43,433 nucleotides of DNA from CALCKU01 sp964607445 (GTDB lineage Bacteria; Pseudomonadota; Alphaproteobacteria; Caulobacterales; Maricaulaceae). The notes under the pieces are model-generated. The model saw only the letters and a program-made list of their open reading frames with translations. It did no database searches and was not told the DNA's origin. Position 1 is the stretch's first letter. Every line of letters starts with the position of its first letter. Below, piece by piece: positions 34,571 to 42,224 of this stretch. Location: contig CAZSKN010000022.1 of assembly GCA_964607445.1 (NCBI GenBank), forward strand, positions 1 to 43,433. The letters run 5' to 3'. The translations under genes and the position numbers were made by a program.

Positions 34571-34590
34571 ACAAATAACGAGGCTATAAG
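34563..34590 (+). promoter_or_regulatory. Candidate promoter of the alpha operon (rpsM-rpsK-rpoA-rplQ)
   Basis: TTGACG (34563-34568), a 16-base spacer and TATAAG (34585-34590) lie in the 161-base gap between adk and rpsM. The same TTGACG appears in the str operon promoter. The transcript would start about 100 bases before rpsM. Confidence 0.6.
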
Positions 34591-34695
34591 ACCCGCTTTC
34601 GCGGATGTTATCAAGCTATCCGCCCTTTTGTTATGGGGCAAGGTAAATAGAGCTTGAGCGCATACAGAGCGGCGAGATAGATTAAGGAGGCCAGA

Positions 34696-35064
34696 GTGGC
34701 ACGTATTGCGGGTGTAAATATTCCCACGAATAAGCGCGTTGAAATCGCGCTAACCTATATTCACGGCATTGGCCCAGCCAAGTCCAAGTCTATTTGCGAG
34801 ACCGTTGGCATTTCGCGCGAACGTCGCGTGCATGATTTGACGGATGCAGAAGTTCTGCAAATTCGTGAAACCATTGACGCCAGCCATCTGGTTGAAGGTG
34901 ACTTGCGCCGCGAAGTCTCACAAAACATCAAACGTCTGATGGATATGGGCAATTATCGTGGCCTGCGTCATCGTCGAGGATTGCCAGTACGTGGACAACG
35001 TACGCATACAAATGCGCGTACGCGTAAAGGCCCGGCAAAGCCGATCGCCGGTAAGAAAAAGTAG
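34696..35064 (+). CDS. rpsM: 30S ribosomal protein S13
   Basis: A 122-residue protein of normal length. It starts with GTG after AAGGAGG and reads ARIAGVNIPTNKRVEIALTY; the helix-two-turn-helix and signature LRHRRGLPVRGQRTHTNART (about residues 92-111) are present. S13 contacts the P-site tRNA and the 50S subunit. It is the first gene of the alpha operon, which here lacks rpsD, as is usual in alphaproteobacteria. No rpmJ precedes it. Confidence 0.96.
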   Translation: MARIAGVNIPTNKRVEIALTYIHGIGPAKSKSICETVGISRERRVHDLTDAEVLQIRETIDASHLVEGDLRREVSQNIKRLMDMGNYRGLRHRRGLPVRGQRTHTNARTRKGPAKPIAGKKK

Positions 35065-35073
35065 GATAGGGTT

Positions 35074-35463
35074 ATGGCTAAAGAACCAGGCCGCGTTCGC
35101 CGCGCCGACCGGAAAAACATTACATCCGGCGTCGCTCATGTGAATTCGACATTTAACAATACAATGATCACCATTGCGGATGCGCAAGGCAATACGATTG
35201 CATGGTGTAGTGCAGGCGCTATGGGCTTTAAAGGCTCACGCAAATCTACGCCTTATGCCGCGCAGGTCGCCGCAGAAGAAGCAGGACGTAAGGCTGCCGA
35301 GCACGGTATGACCACGCTTGAGGTCAATGTAAACGGGCCGGGTTCCGGGCGCGAAAGCGCTGTACGGGCGCTTCAGGCCTCCGGCTTTACGATAACAACG
35401 ATTCGCGATGTGACACCTATCCCGCATAATGGATGTCGTCCGCCAAAGCGTCGCAGGGTCTAG
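35074..35463 (+). CDS. rpsK: 30S ribosomal protein S11
   Basis: A 129-residue protein of standard length. It has NITSGVAHVNSTFNNTMITI (about residues 19-38), FKGSRKSTPYAAQVAAEEAG and the C-terminal TPIPHNGCRPPKRRRV signature. S11 lines the mRNA exit side of the platform. It follows rpsM by 9 bases and precedes rpoA by 88. Confidence 0.97.
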   Translation: MAKEPGRVRRADRKNITSGVAHVNSTFNNTMITIADAQGNTIAWCSAGAMGFKGSRKSTPYAAQVAAEEAGRKAAEHGMTTLEVNVNGPGSGRESAVRALQASGFTITTIRDVTPIPHNGCRPPKRRRV

Positions 35464-35551
35464 GCCCTCGTCGTTTACCTGTCTGGCATGTGCCGGGCTT
35501 TAATTTATGCGCGTCATTTATGGGCGTGCTTTGAGCTTAAGAGGCAATATT

Positions 35552-36568
35552 GTGATTGAGAAAAACTGGCAAGAACTCATTCGTCCGATTAATCCGAACA
35601 TTGAACCCGGGCGCGATCCTGTCCGTCAAGCTGTCGTAACCGCAGAACCTCTAGAACGGGGCTTTGGTATGACCTTGGGTAATGCCCTACGCCGCGTGAT
35701 GTTGTCCTCCCTGCAAGGGGCGGCTGTGACGGCGATACAAATCGATGGTATTGTTCATGAATTTACATCTATTCCTGGCGTGCTTGAAGATGTTACAAAT
35801 ATCGTTTTGAATATTAAAGGGCTCGCCGTGCGTATGCACAGTGAAGGGCCAAAACGTCTCTTGCTAAAGAAAACAGGCGCCGGGCCGGTAACAGGTGCAG
35901 ATATTGAAGAAACAGCAGATGTTGAAATATTGAATCCCGAACATGTTATTTGTACGGCGGATGAAGGTGCAGATATTCGTATGGAATTGACGGTTTCAAC
36001 AGGCAAAGGATATGTCCCCGCCGCGGCAAGTCGTCCAGAAGACGCACCGATTGGCCTGATTTCCGTTGATGCGCTCTATTCTCCGGTCAAGCGCGTGGCC
36101 TACCGCGTGGAAGATACGCGGGAAGGTCAAGTCCTGGATTATGATAAGTTGATCATTGATATTGAAACCAACGGTGCGGTGACGCCCGAAGATGCTGTGG
36201 CTGTGGCCGCGCGTATTTTGCAAGACCAGTTTCAGGTTTTTGTCAATTTTGATGATCCCGAAGACAGTGTTCGCCAAGATGACAAACCCGAGCTTGACTT
36301 TAATCCCGCGCTTCTGCGCAAGGTGGACGAGCTTGAATTGTCTGTGCGTTCGGCCAATTGTCTGAAAAATGATAATATTGTTTACATTGGCGATTTGATT
36401 CAAAAGTCTGAGGCTGAAATGCTGCGCACCCCGAATTTTGGTCGTAAATCCCTCAATGAAATCAAAGAGGTTTTAGCGGCTATGGGCTTGCATCTGGGTA
36501 TGGATGCCCCGAACTGGCCGCCTGAAAATATTGAAGAATTAGCTAAGAAATACGACGACCACATTTAG
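35552..36568 (+). CDS. rpoA: DNA-directed RNA polymerase subunit alpha
   Basis: A 338-residue protein, the usual alphaproteobacterial length. The N-terminal dimerisation domain has GFGMTLGNALRRVMLSSLQG and EFTSIPGVLEDV. The C-terminal domain, which contacts promoter UP elements and activators, includes TPNFGRKSLNEIKEVLAAMG. I chose the GTG at 35552, which gives (M)IEKNWQELIRP, the standard start, with AAGAGG at 35540-35545; the frame is open from 35507, but those residues match nothing. It lies between rpsK and rplQ. Confidence 0.95.
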   Translation: MIEKNWQELIRPINPNIEPGRDPVRQAVVTAEPLERGFGMTLGNALRRVMLSSLQGAAVTAIQIDGIVHEFTSIPGVLEDVTNIVLNIKGLAVRMHSEGPKRLLLKKTGAGPVTGADIEETADVEILNPEHVICTADEGADIRMELTVSTGKGYVPAAASRPEDAPIGLISVDALYSPVKRVAYRVEDTREGQVLDYDKLIIDIETNGAVTPEDAVAVAARILQDQFQVFVNFDDPEDSVRQDDKPELDFNPALLRKVDELELSVRSANCLKNDNIVYIGDLIQKSEAEMLRTPNFGRKSLNEIKEVLAAMGLHLGMDAPNWPPENIEELAKKYDDHI

Positions 36569-36594
36569 GTCGCCAAGAATAAGAGGATAAAGCC

Positions 36595-37014
36595 ATGCGC
36601 CACCGCATTGCCCATCGTAAATTAAACCGCACGGCCAGTCACCGTAAAGCTATGTTTGCGAATATGTCATCGAGCTTGATCGAGCATGAGCAAATCGTGA
36701 CGACCTTGCCTAAGGCAAAAGAATTGCGCCCATTTGTTGAAAAACTGGTCACTTTGGCTAAAAATGGGGATTTGAACAGCCGCCGTATCGCGATTGCCCG
36801 CACGCGTAATAAGGAAATGACAAAAAAGCTTTTTGAGGTTTTAGGGCCGCGCTATAAAGACCGCCAAGGTGGCTATATCCGCATTATGAAAGCGGGCTAT
36901 CGTTATGGTGATAATGCGCCTATGGCTGTGATCGAGTTTGTCGATCGTGACGAAACGGCTAAAGGGGCTGTAGACCGCGCTCGTAATGCCGACACGGTGA
37001 GTGAAGACGCTTAA
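36595..37014 (+). CDS. rplQ: 50S ribosomal protein L17
   Basis: A 139-residue protein of normal length. It begins MRHRIAHRKLNRTASHRKAM, the L17 signature, and contains QIVTTLPKAKELRPFVEKLV (about residues 33-52). L17 lies close to the tunnel exit. It is the last gene of the ribosomal gene block and is followed by a clear terminator. Confidence 0.96.
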   Translation: MRHRIAHRKLNRTASHRKAMFANMSSSLIEHEQIVTTLPKAKELRPFVEKLVTLAKNGDLNSRRIAIARTRNKEMTKKLFEVLGPRYKDRQGGYIRIMKAGYRYGDNAPMAVIEFVDRDETAKGAVDRARNADTVSEDA

Positions 37015-37038
37015 GTATAACGCATCTGGATTGTAAGC

Positions 37039-37072
37039 CGCTCTCACATTCATCTGTGGGAGCGTTTTTTTT
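37039..37072 (+). terminator. Rho-independent terminator after rplQ
   Basis: CGCTCTCACA (37039-37048) pairs with TGTGGGAGCG (37055-37064), including one U-G pair, around TTCATC, followed by eight T. It closes the alpha operon 24 bases after the rplQ stop. Confidence 0.93.
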
Positions 37073-37263
37073 GAGCTACACTCGCTCTTAACACCCCGCT
37101 CTAAACACCCGCAGCCTCCTGTGCAGCCTCAAACACGCAATACGGCATTATGTATTATAAGCCGGGCTATAATGTGTTGCGGGTTAATGTCTTGGGCGGT
37201 GTCGCAGCTTTCGGGGGCATGAGGCCTGCCAAGGCTGCAGAGGTCAGGGACGACGCAATCGGT

Positions 37264-38388
37264 CTAAACCATCTCCCCCATTTCTGAACGAATGATAGAC
37301 CGCAGGGCGTCGATTTGCGTGAGGCCTTGCGGCGTTTTGAAATGCCAAAATGTCCAGCCATTACAGGCCTCTGCGTTTTGGACTTTGGCGCCGACCTGAT
37401 GGATAGAGCCTTTGATATTGCCTGAGGCAAGAGAGCCGTCGGCCCGGACGTGGGCTTCATATTTACTATTGGTGCTATAAAGCTTTGTGCCGACATTAAT
37501 CAATCCGCGCTCTAGTAAAGTCCCGAAAGGCACGCGCGGGGCCTGACGTTTGGAGGCCGTCACAGCATAGCTCTCAGGGGTAGCCGTCTGGATTTTGTCA
37601 ATCCGGCGCTGGGCGTGAATGATATAGTCTTCTTCCATTTCAAAGCCGATGAAGGATCGGCCGAGTTTTTTTGCGACCGCCCCGGAGGTGCCCGTGCCAA
37701 AAAATGGATCGACTATGACATCCCCCGGATTGGATGTCGACATAATCACGCGGTGCAACAGGCTTTCGGGTTTTTGCGTAGGATGGGCTTTTGTGCCATC
37801 GGATTTTTTCAATCTTTCGCGTCCCGTGCAAATTGGCAGCGTCCAATCAGAGCGCATCTGCACACCGTCATTCATCATTTTCATGGCGTCATAATGGAAT
37901 GTCGGGCGTGCATCTTCGGTTTTAGTGGCCCAGATCAATGTCTCATGGGCATTGGTAAACCGTGTTCCGCGAAAATTGGGCATGGGATTGGTTTTGCGCC
38001 AGATGATATCATTCTGTATCCAGAATTGCTGGTCTTGCAGGACCGTCCCGACACGAAAGATATTGTGATAGCTACCGATAACCCAGAGGCATCCATTGGG
38101 CTTTAGGATACGTCGCGCAGCCTTGAGCCAGTCATGCGAGAACAGATCATAGGCGTCCATTGTATCAAATTGATCCCATGCTTCGGTTACACCGTTGACG
38201 GCGGAATTATCCGGACGTGATAAATCCCCGCCCAGTTGAAGATTATAAGGCGGGTCGGCAAAGACCAGATCAACGCTCTCTGCGGGCAGGGCGTTCATCC
38301 CGGCCACGCAATCGCCTTGGATGATGGTGTTCAATGGTAATTTCTTTACCGTCGTGTCAGATTTTGTACTCAACTGATCTTCCTGCAT
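37264..38388 (-). CDS. ccrM: Cell-cycle DNA adenine methyltransferase, CcrM type (GANTC)
   Basis: A 374-residue beta-class N6-adenine methyltransferase. The catalytic motif DPPYNL (Asp45-Tyr48) comes before the S-adenosylmethionine motif DPFFGTGTSG, the beta-class order. Upstream of the DPPY are TIIQGDCVAGMNALPAESVD. After about residue 270 comes the C-terminal domain specific to CcrM (NVGTKLYSTNSKYEAHVRAD and NAEACNGWTFWHF). In alphaproteobacteria CcrM methylates GANTC late in the cell cycle and thereby times gene expression. It lies 128 bases downstream of rnhB on the same strand, an order I recall from Caulobacter relatives. A CtrA-like box lies in the spacer. Confidence 0.93.
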   Translation of the reverse strand: MQEDQLSTKSDTTVKKLPLNTIIQGDCVAGMNALPAESVDLVFADPPYNLQLGGDLSRPDNSAVNGVTEAWDQFDTMDAYDLFSHDWLKAARRILKPNGCLWVIGSYHNIFRVGTVLQDQQFWIQNDIIWRKTNPMPNFRGTRFTNAHETLIWATKTEDARPTFHYDAMKMMNDGVQMRSDWTLPICTGRERLKKSDGTKAHPTQKPESLLHRVIMSTSNPGDVIVDPFFGTGTSGAVAKKLGRSFIGFEMEEDYIIHAQRRIDKIQTATPESYAVTASKRQAPRVPFGTLLERGLINVGTKLYSTNSKYEAHVRADGSLASGNIKGSIHQVGAKVQNAEACNGWTFWHFKTPQGLTQIDALRSIIRSEMGEMV

Positions 38389-38481
38389 TGGCCACTTTAT
38401 AAGCGGACTGTATTCCCGTCAGGACTTCAATGTGACTGATTTCCTTACTGAAAGGTTTAAGCCTTTGAAATAATTATGATT

Positions 38482-38496
38482 TTAAGGTTTTGTTAG
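38482..38496 (-). promoter_or_regulatory. CtrA-like box upstream of ccrM
   Basis: On the coding strand of ccrM the sequence reads CTAA-CAAAACC-TTAA, one mismatch from the CtrA full site TTAA-N7-TTAA. It lies 94-108 bases before the ccrM ATG, in the spacer after rnhB. In Caulobacter CtrA activates ccrM; the same role here is inferred. Confidence 0.5.
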
Positions 38497-38516
38497 GACG
38501 GGTTAACAAAGTGTGT

Positions 38517-39167
38517 CTACGCGCGGTCTCGGGCGTCAATAGCCGTCCGGATCGGTGCAAAGCTAAATCTGTGGATCGGGCAGGGGCCAAGGCGGGAAAG
38601 GGCCGCTTTATGGGCCTGTGTGCCGTAACCTTTATGCCGGGCAAAACCATATCCCGGAAAGCGTAGATCGGCTGTCTCCATCAGCCTGTCCCGCGTAACC
38701 TTGGCGATAATGGAAGCCGCTGCGATTGACAGGCTGCGGGCGTCCCCTTTAACGAGCGGTTCATAGCTGACGTCGGGAATGGGGGGCGGGGTTTTATGAC
38801 CATCAATAAGGGCGTGCAACGGGCCTATATCTGGGTGTTTGGGAAGGGCCGTTATCGCCCGGTTCATAGCGCTCAGACTGGCGTGTAATATATTAATGCG
38901 GTCGATTTCTGCGGGTTCAGATATACCAATGCCGACATCAGCCGTGTATAAAATCTCGGTAAATAACAGTTCGCGTCTTTTTTTTGACAAGATTTTACTG
39001 TCGTTTAGCCCTGTTGGACAGGTTTCGGGATTTAAAATCACGGCCGCCGCGACAACGGGCCCGGATAAGGGGCCACGTCCGGCTTCGTCGACGCCGCACA
39101 CACGACGCCGTTCAGGGTGTTGCGTGGCGCGAATTTCAAATGTCCAGTCGGGTGTCATTTTTGGCAT
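38517..39167 (-). CDS. rnhB: Ribonuclease HII
   Basis: A protein of about 216 residues. It carries the RNase HII pattern VCGVDEAGRGPLSGPVVAAA, with catalytic Asp and Glu in DEAGRG, another Asp in ALIDGHK, and SLSIAAASIIAKVTRDRLM with the last catalytic Asp. The enzyme removes RNA from RNA-DNA hybrids and single ribonucleotides from DNA. The start is uncertain: I prefer ATG 39167 (MPKMTPDWTF), but ATG 39158 and GTG 39194 are also in frame, and none has a strong ribosome binding site. It lies ahead of ccrM on the same strand and divergent from a small exported protein. Confidence 0.92.
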   Translation of the reverse strand: MPKMTPDWTFEIRATQHPERRRVCGVDEAGRGPLSGPVVAAAVILNPETCPTGLNDSKILSKKRRELLFTEILYTADVGIGISEPAEIDRINILHASLSAMNRAITALPKHPDIGPLHALIDGHKTPPPIPDVSYEPLVKGDARSLSIAAASIIAKVTRDRLMETADLRFPGYGFARHKGYGTQAHKAALSRLGPCPIHRFSFAPIRTAIDARDRA

Positions 39168-39244
39168 ATTAATAAAGTGGCCTGATTCCTGCACTTTTTA
39201 CAGTTAGGGGTCTTTTTAGGGCAAGCAAGGTCTGATAAAAGACC

Positions 39245-39259
39245 TTAACGCATTTTTAA
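39245..39259. promoter_or_regulatory. Perfect CtrA-type box (TTAA-N7-TTAA) between rnhB and a small exported protein
   Basis: TTAA (39245-39248), seven bases CGCATTT, and TTAA (39256-39259) match the full CtrA consensus. The box is directly before the ribosome binding site AGGAG (39260-39264) of the plus-strand gene and about 78 bases from the rnhB start. A 7-bp hairpin, AAGGTCT/AGACCTT (39227-39233 with 39240-39246), overlaps its edge. If CtrA binds at a -35 position, only the rnhB direction leaves room for a normal promoter; for the plus gene it would be expected to block. Confidence 0.5.
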
Positions 39260-39270
39260 AGGAGTGACGT

Positions 39271-39615
39271 ATGATTAAGTTTCGGTCAGGCACAATTATT
39301 GCCGGTCTCACAATATTGGCGTTTGCGTCGCCAGCTTTGGCTATCGGTTCTGCATCCGAATGTAATGGAGAAGGTGGCACAATGGTAAATGTAAAAGGCA
39401 GTGATTTCTGCCTCGTTCCCATTCGCCCCGATGAATATAAAGACCCGATTTATGATGGCAATCAATTGGGCGTCGTTGATTGTCCGGGCGACAAGCTAAA
39501 TGATGGTCTTTATTGTATGTTTCCTGTATCTTTACGGGGTAATGCCACAACAGAAGCAAATGATAAAGCTGCGGCGCAAGCCGAGGCCGAAAAGGCCAAA
39601 ACAGACGACGAATAA
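39271..39615 (+). CDS. Small exported protein of unknown function with four cysteines
   Basis: A 114-residue protein I cannot assign to a family. Residues 1-24 are a Sec signal peptide with the cleavage motif ALA (SPALA then IGSASE). The mature part has four Cys (31, 47, 71, 82), enough for two disulfides, and the segments GTMVNVKGSDFCLVPIRPDE and YDGNQLGVVDCPGDKLNDGL. The last 22 residues are an Ala/Glu/Lys helix-like tail. The start ATG follows AAAGGAG. It is divergent from rnhB, with a perfect CtrA-type box just upstream of its ribosome binding site. It is probably periplasmic. Confidence 0.7.
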   Translation: MIKFRSGTIIAGLTILAFASPALAIGSASECNGEGGTMVNVKGSDFCLVPIRPDEYKDPIYDGNQLGVVDCPGDKLNDGLYCMFPVSLRGNATTEANDKAAAQAEAEKAKTDDE

Positions 39616-39781
39616 GGTCGATAGACGACCTGAGTATTATCGGCGTTCGGCGCCGATTTTACATCTACAAAAGTTAACGTCAGACGCGTCGGGTATATAA
39701 CCAGACTATTCTTGTCTATATTCTTTGATCCACACAATATTTTGACTTGGCCAAAGGTGCGTAATTTGCCAAAGCCTGTCT

Positions 39782-40510
39782 ATGACGGCTTTGAATAATA
39801 ATATGGACCGGGTTTGCGTGGTGATCCCAACTCTGAATTCGCAAACACATTTACCAATATTGCTCTCGCAGCTTTCCGGACATCCCGGACGCGTCGTCAT
39901 TAGTGATGGAGGCTCAGAGGATGAGACACTGGTGCTGGCGGCGGCGCATAAGGTGGTTTTTACCTCCGGTTATAAAGGCCGCGGGTCACAGCTTGCGCGC
40001 GGGGCAAGGTGGAGCGGGACGTCCGATTGGTATTTATTTCTGCATTGTGATTGCCAGCTCCCGCAAAACTGGGCTCAGATTGTAGCCGATCACATTTCCA
40101 ACACGTCGCAGACTGCCGGCTATTTCCAATTCGGAGCTGATACGGCCAAATGGCAAGGTCGGTTGATGGAATTTATTGTCGGTCTTCGAAATATTTTCTG
40201 GCATCTACCTTACGGGGATCAAGGGTTGTTGATCTCGAAAGATATGTATAGCGCGCTGGGCGGATTTAAAGATATGCCCTTATTTGAAGATGTAGATTTG
40301 ATTGACCGGTTTAAGGCCAAATATGGTGCCCGCGCGCTGAGGCGTTTTAAGGTGCAAATGATGACGGATGTAAGCGCGTATGAACGTGACGGGTTCAAGG
40401 CCCGGACAGGACGAAATTTCCGCTTATGGCGGGCATATAAGTCCGGGAAAGATATAGAGGCTCTGGCCGTCCATTATACAGGCGATATGAGCGGATCGGA
40501 GCGCATATGA
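39782..40510 (+). CDS. Family 2 glycosyltransferase, TIGR04283-like
   Basis: A 242-residue GT-A fold glycosyltransferase. It starts with VCVVIPTLNSQTHLPILLSQ and has VVISDGGSEDETLVLA (about residues 38-53), the nucleotide-sugar binding region. YLFLHCDCQLPQNW carries the DxD-like position (here HCDC), and DMPLFEDVDLIDRFK (about 165-179) the acceptor-side ED motif. It resembles the group annotated as selenodomain-associated transferase 2, often next to a DUF2064 protein as here. The last codon overlaps the next start by 4 bases (ATGA). The start codon lacks a clear ribosome binding site; ATG 39803 is an alternative. Substrate unknown. Confidence 0.8.
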   Translation: MTALNNNMDRVCVVIPTLNSQTHLPILLSQLSGHPGRVVISDGGSEDETLVLAAAHKVVFTSGYKGRGSQLARGARWSGTSDWYLFLHCDCQLPQNWAQIVADHISNTSQTAGYFQFGADTAKWQGRLMEFIVGLRNIFWHLPYGDQGLLISKDMYSALGGFKDMPLFEDVDLIDRFKAKYGARALRRFKVQMMTDVSAYERDGFKARTGRNFRLWRAYKSGKDIEALAVHYTGDMSGSERI

Positions 40511-41094
40511 AGCCGAGACTTTATATCATGGCCAAAGCCCCGCAGCTTGGCAAAGCCAAGACACGTCTGGCCGCGGATATAGGAAAGGTTCATGCCTTGC
40601 GCCTTTATCGCGGGATGATTTCGACTGTGCTGCGCCGGGTTCAAGACCCGCGTTGGGACACGGTATTGGCTGTAACGCCGCCGGCTTTGCTTGGCCGGGT
40701 GCCGCAATGGCGCGGGACACCGCAACTCCCGCAAGTGTCAGGGTCACTCAGTCCGCGCTTGTCTGCGCTTTTTGCCCGGAAGGGGCCGACCATTGTTATT
40801 GGTACCGATTGCCCGCAGGTCAGCGCGCGCGATATCGTGGCCGCGCTCAAAGCCTTGCGCAGGCATAAGGCCGTATTTGGTCCGGCAGATGATGGCGGTT
40901 TCTGGTTAATGGGGATGTACGGGCCTGTGAACCCCGATGTGTTTGAGGCTGTGCGCTGGTCGCATGACGAAACCCTCGCAGATATTACGGCCAATATTGA
41001 CGGGCCTGTGGCGCGTTTACGCCGTTTGACGGATGTCGATGACCTCGACGCTTTGAACCATATACGCGCTCAGGCGCAATCCTTTGCAAGATAG
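40507..41094 (+). CDS. DUF2064 / TIGR04282-like nucleotidyl- or glycosyltransferase
   Basis: A 195-residue protein of the DUF2064 family (annotated as selenodomain-associated transferase 1). It has the N-terminal MAKAPQLGKAKTRLA (residues 8-22), IVIGTDCPQVSARDI (about 96-110) and FGPADDGGFWLMGM (about 124-137), the typical nucleotidyltransferase-like fold motifs. It overlaps the upstream glycosyltransferase by 4 bases, so the two are translationally coupled and probably act in one pathway. The product is not known to me. Confidence 0.82.
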   Translation: MKPRLYIMAKAPQLGKAKTRLAADIGKVHALRLYRGMISTVLRRVQDPRWDTVLAVTPPALLGRVPQWRGTPQLPQVSGSLSPRLSALFARKGPTIVIGTDCPQVSARDIVAALKALRRHKAVFGPADDGGFWLMGMYGPVNPDVFEAVRWSHDETLADITANIDGPVARLRRLTDVDDLDALNHIRAQAQSFAR

Positions 41095-41113
41095 GCGGAA
41101 TGCCGACATATCG

Positions 41114-41970
41114 CTATTCTGGCGTATTTACCGCTTTGGCCAAAAGCGCCAAGGTTTCATTTAACAAGGATAAGCCGGCGCCTTTCCCGTGACCAGGCAC
41201 GACGAGCTTGGTATCGGGATAGGTCTGTTTGATCCAATTCAGGCTTTGCGGCCAGTCTTTGACCTTGGCGTCTTCAAGATTACCGAGCGTCAGACTACCC
41301 GCGCCCTTGACCGCGCATCCGCCAAATAGAATTTTTTCAGCCGGAACATAGACGATTAGGTTTTCCTCGGCATGGGCTGGTCCCGGATAGGCGATCTCGA
41401 CTCCGCCGATTTTAGTCCTTGATTTAGGCTCTTTTAAAGCGGNNNNNNNNNNNNNNNNNNNNNNNNNNNNNNNNNNNNNNNNNNNNNNNNNNNNNNNNNN
41501 NNNNNNNNNNNNNNNNNNNNNNNNNNNNNNNNNNNNNNNNNNGGATGTGTGTAGACCTTGGCCCCATAGGCTTCCAGAAGATCAACGCCCGCCAAGCGGT
41601 CATGATGGTGATGGGTCAAGACAAGTTTTGTCACCGGTTTGCCAATTTCGGTTTTAATCACTTCGAGCAGTGACAGCGTGGCCAGTTCGCCCCAGGCTGT
41701 ATCGACAAGGGTCAGGCTTTCGCCGTCTTGAACGATCAGCCCGTTCGACGGGATGGGGGCGGAGCCGGGGAAACTATATTGCGAGGTATGTACCCAGACC
41801 CCGTTACCGATTTTCTGTAGGGTGACAGGGAAGCGCTTTTGAATGTCAAGCGAGAGACTGTCAGTGTCTAATGTGGATTTGACCTCAGGATCCGGCCCAG
41901 CACAGGCGACTATAAATAGGGTCGATAGCAAAAATAGTGCAAATATGGCTGATTTTGTAATCCGGCCCAT
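41114..41970 (-). CDS. Subclass B1 metallo-beta-lactamase, predicted lipoprotein (assembly gap inside)
   Basis: The N-terminal part (142 residues before the gap) has a lipoprotein signal with lipobox IVAC (Cys23), IPSNGLIVQDGESLTLVDTA, and the zinc motif THHHHD (His120, His122, Asp124). After the gap the minus strand continues for 108 residues with YPGPAHAEENLIVYVPAEK (third His), ILFGGCAVK (the zinc Cys and the B1 Lys), LGNLEDA and VVPGHG (last His). This His-His-His and Asp-Cys-His set defines subclass B1, as in BcII, VIM and NDM. Unusual points are PAHAEEN where most have GHTxDN. The start follows GGGAGG. Two-part frame continuity requires a gap length of 2 modulo 3. Hydrolysis of beta-lactams is inferred, not shown. 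Confidence 0.87.
41443..41542. other. Assembly gap (100 N)
   Basis: A run of exactly 100 N within the metallo-beta-lactamase gene. The flanks share no repeat beyond two bases. From the frames on both sides, the true missing length must equal 2 modulo 3. Comparison with remembered B1 enzymes suggests that roughly 15-20 residues are missing, less than the placeholder implies. Confidence 0.95.
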
Positions 41971-42224
41971 ATATCCTCCCTACAATAATCTTTGAGAGTT
42001 AAACATGAAAAGGTCTCAATGCGGTTCTGGCCCCTATAGCGTAACCGGGCCGATAAGAAAATTATTAAATTCACAGTTCATGGTTTAAGCGAACAGGCGC
42101 GGACTTCAGTGGTGTGAGCCTATGGCGCTATATAGTGCTGGACGCATATTCGGCTTAGGGCTTGCGCAGCGCTGGCTTTTCCCCTACATCACCCGCGCTT
42201 TATCAATGGTATTAGGAGGCCAAT
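41971..42224. other. Divergent intergenic region between the metallo-beta-lactamase gene and asd
   Basis: These 254 bases hold the start regions of two divergent genes. Ribosome binding sites are clear: GGGAGG on the minus strand next to 41970, and TAGGAGG before asd. A TATATAG at 42129-42135 could be a -10 for asd, but I find no good -35. No repeat, hairpin or third gene is evident. Confidence 0.5.

Noticed and set aside
35507..35551. Longer RpoA start at ATG 35507
   Set aside because: The extra 15 residues are not found in RpoA. GTG 35552 gives the usual 338 residues and has AAGAGG upstream.
37150..37185. Near-palindrome ATTATA...TATAAT with -10-like boxes on both strands between rplQ and ccrM
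   Set aside because: No matching -35 at a proper distance, and the pairing leaves no loop for a hairpin. Both flanking genes end here, so no promoter is needed.
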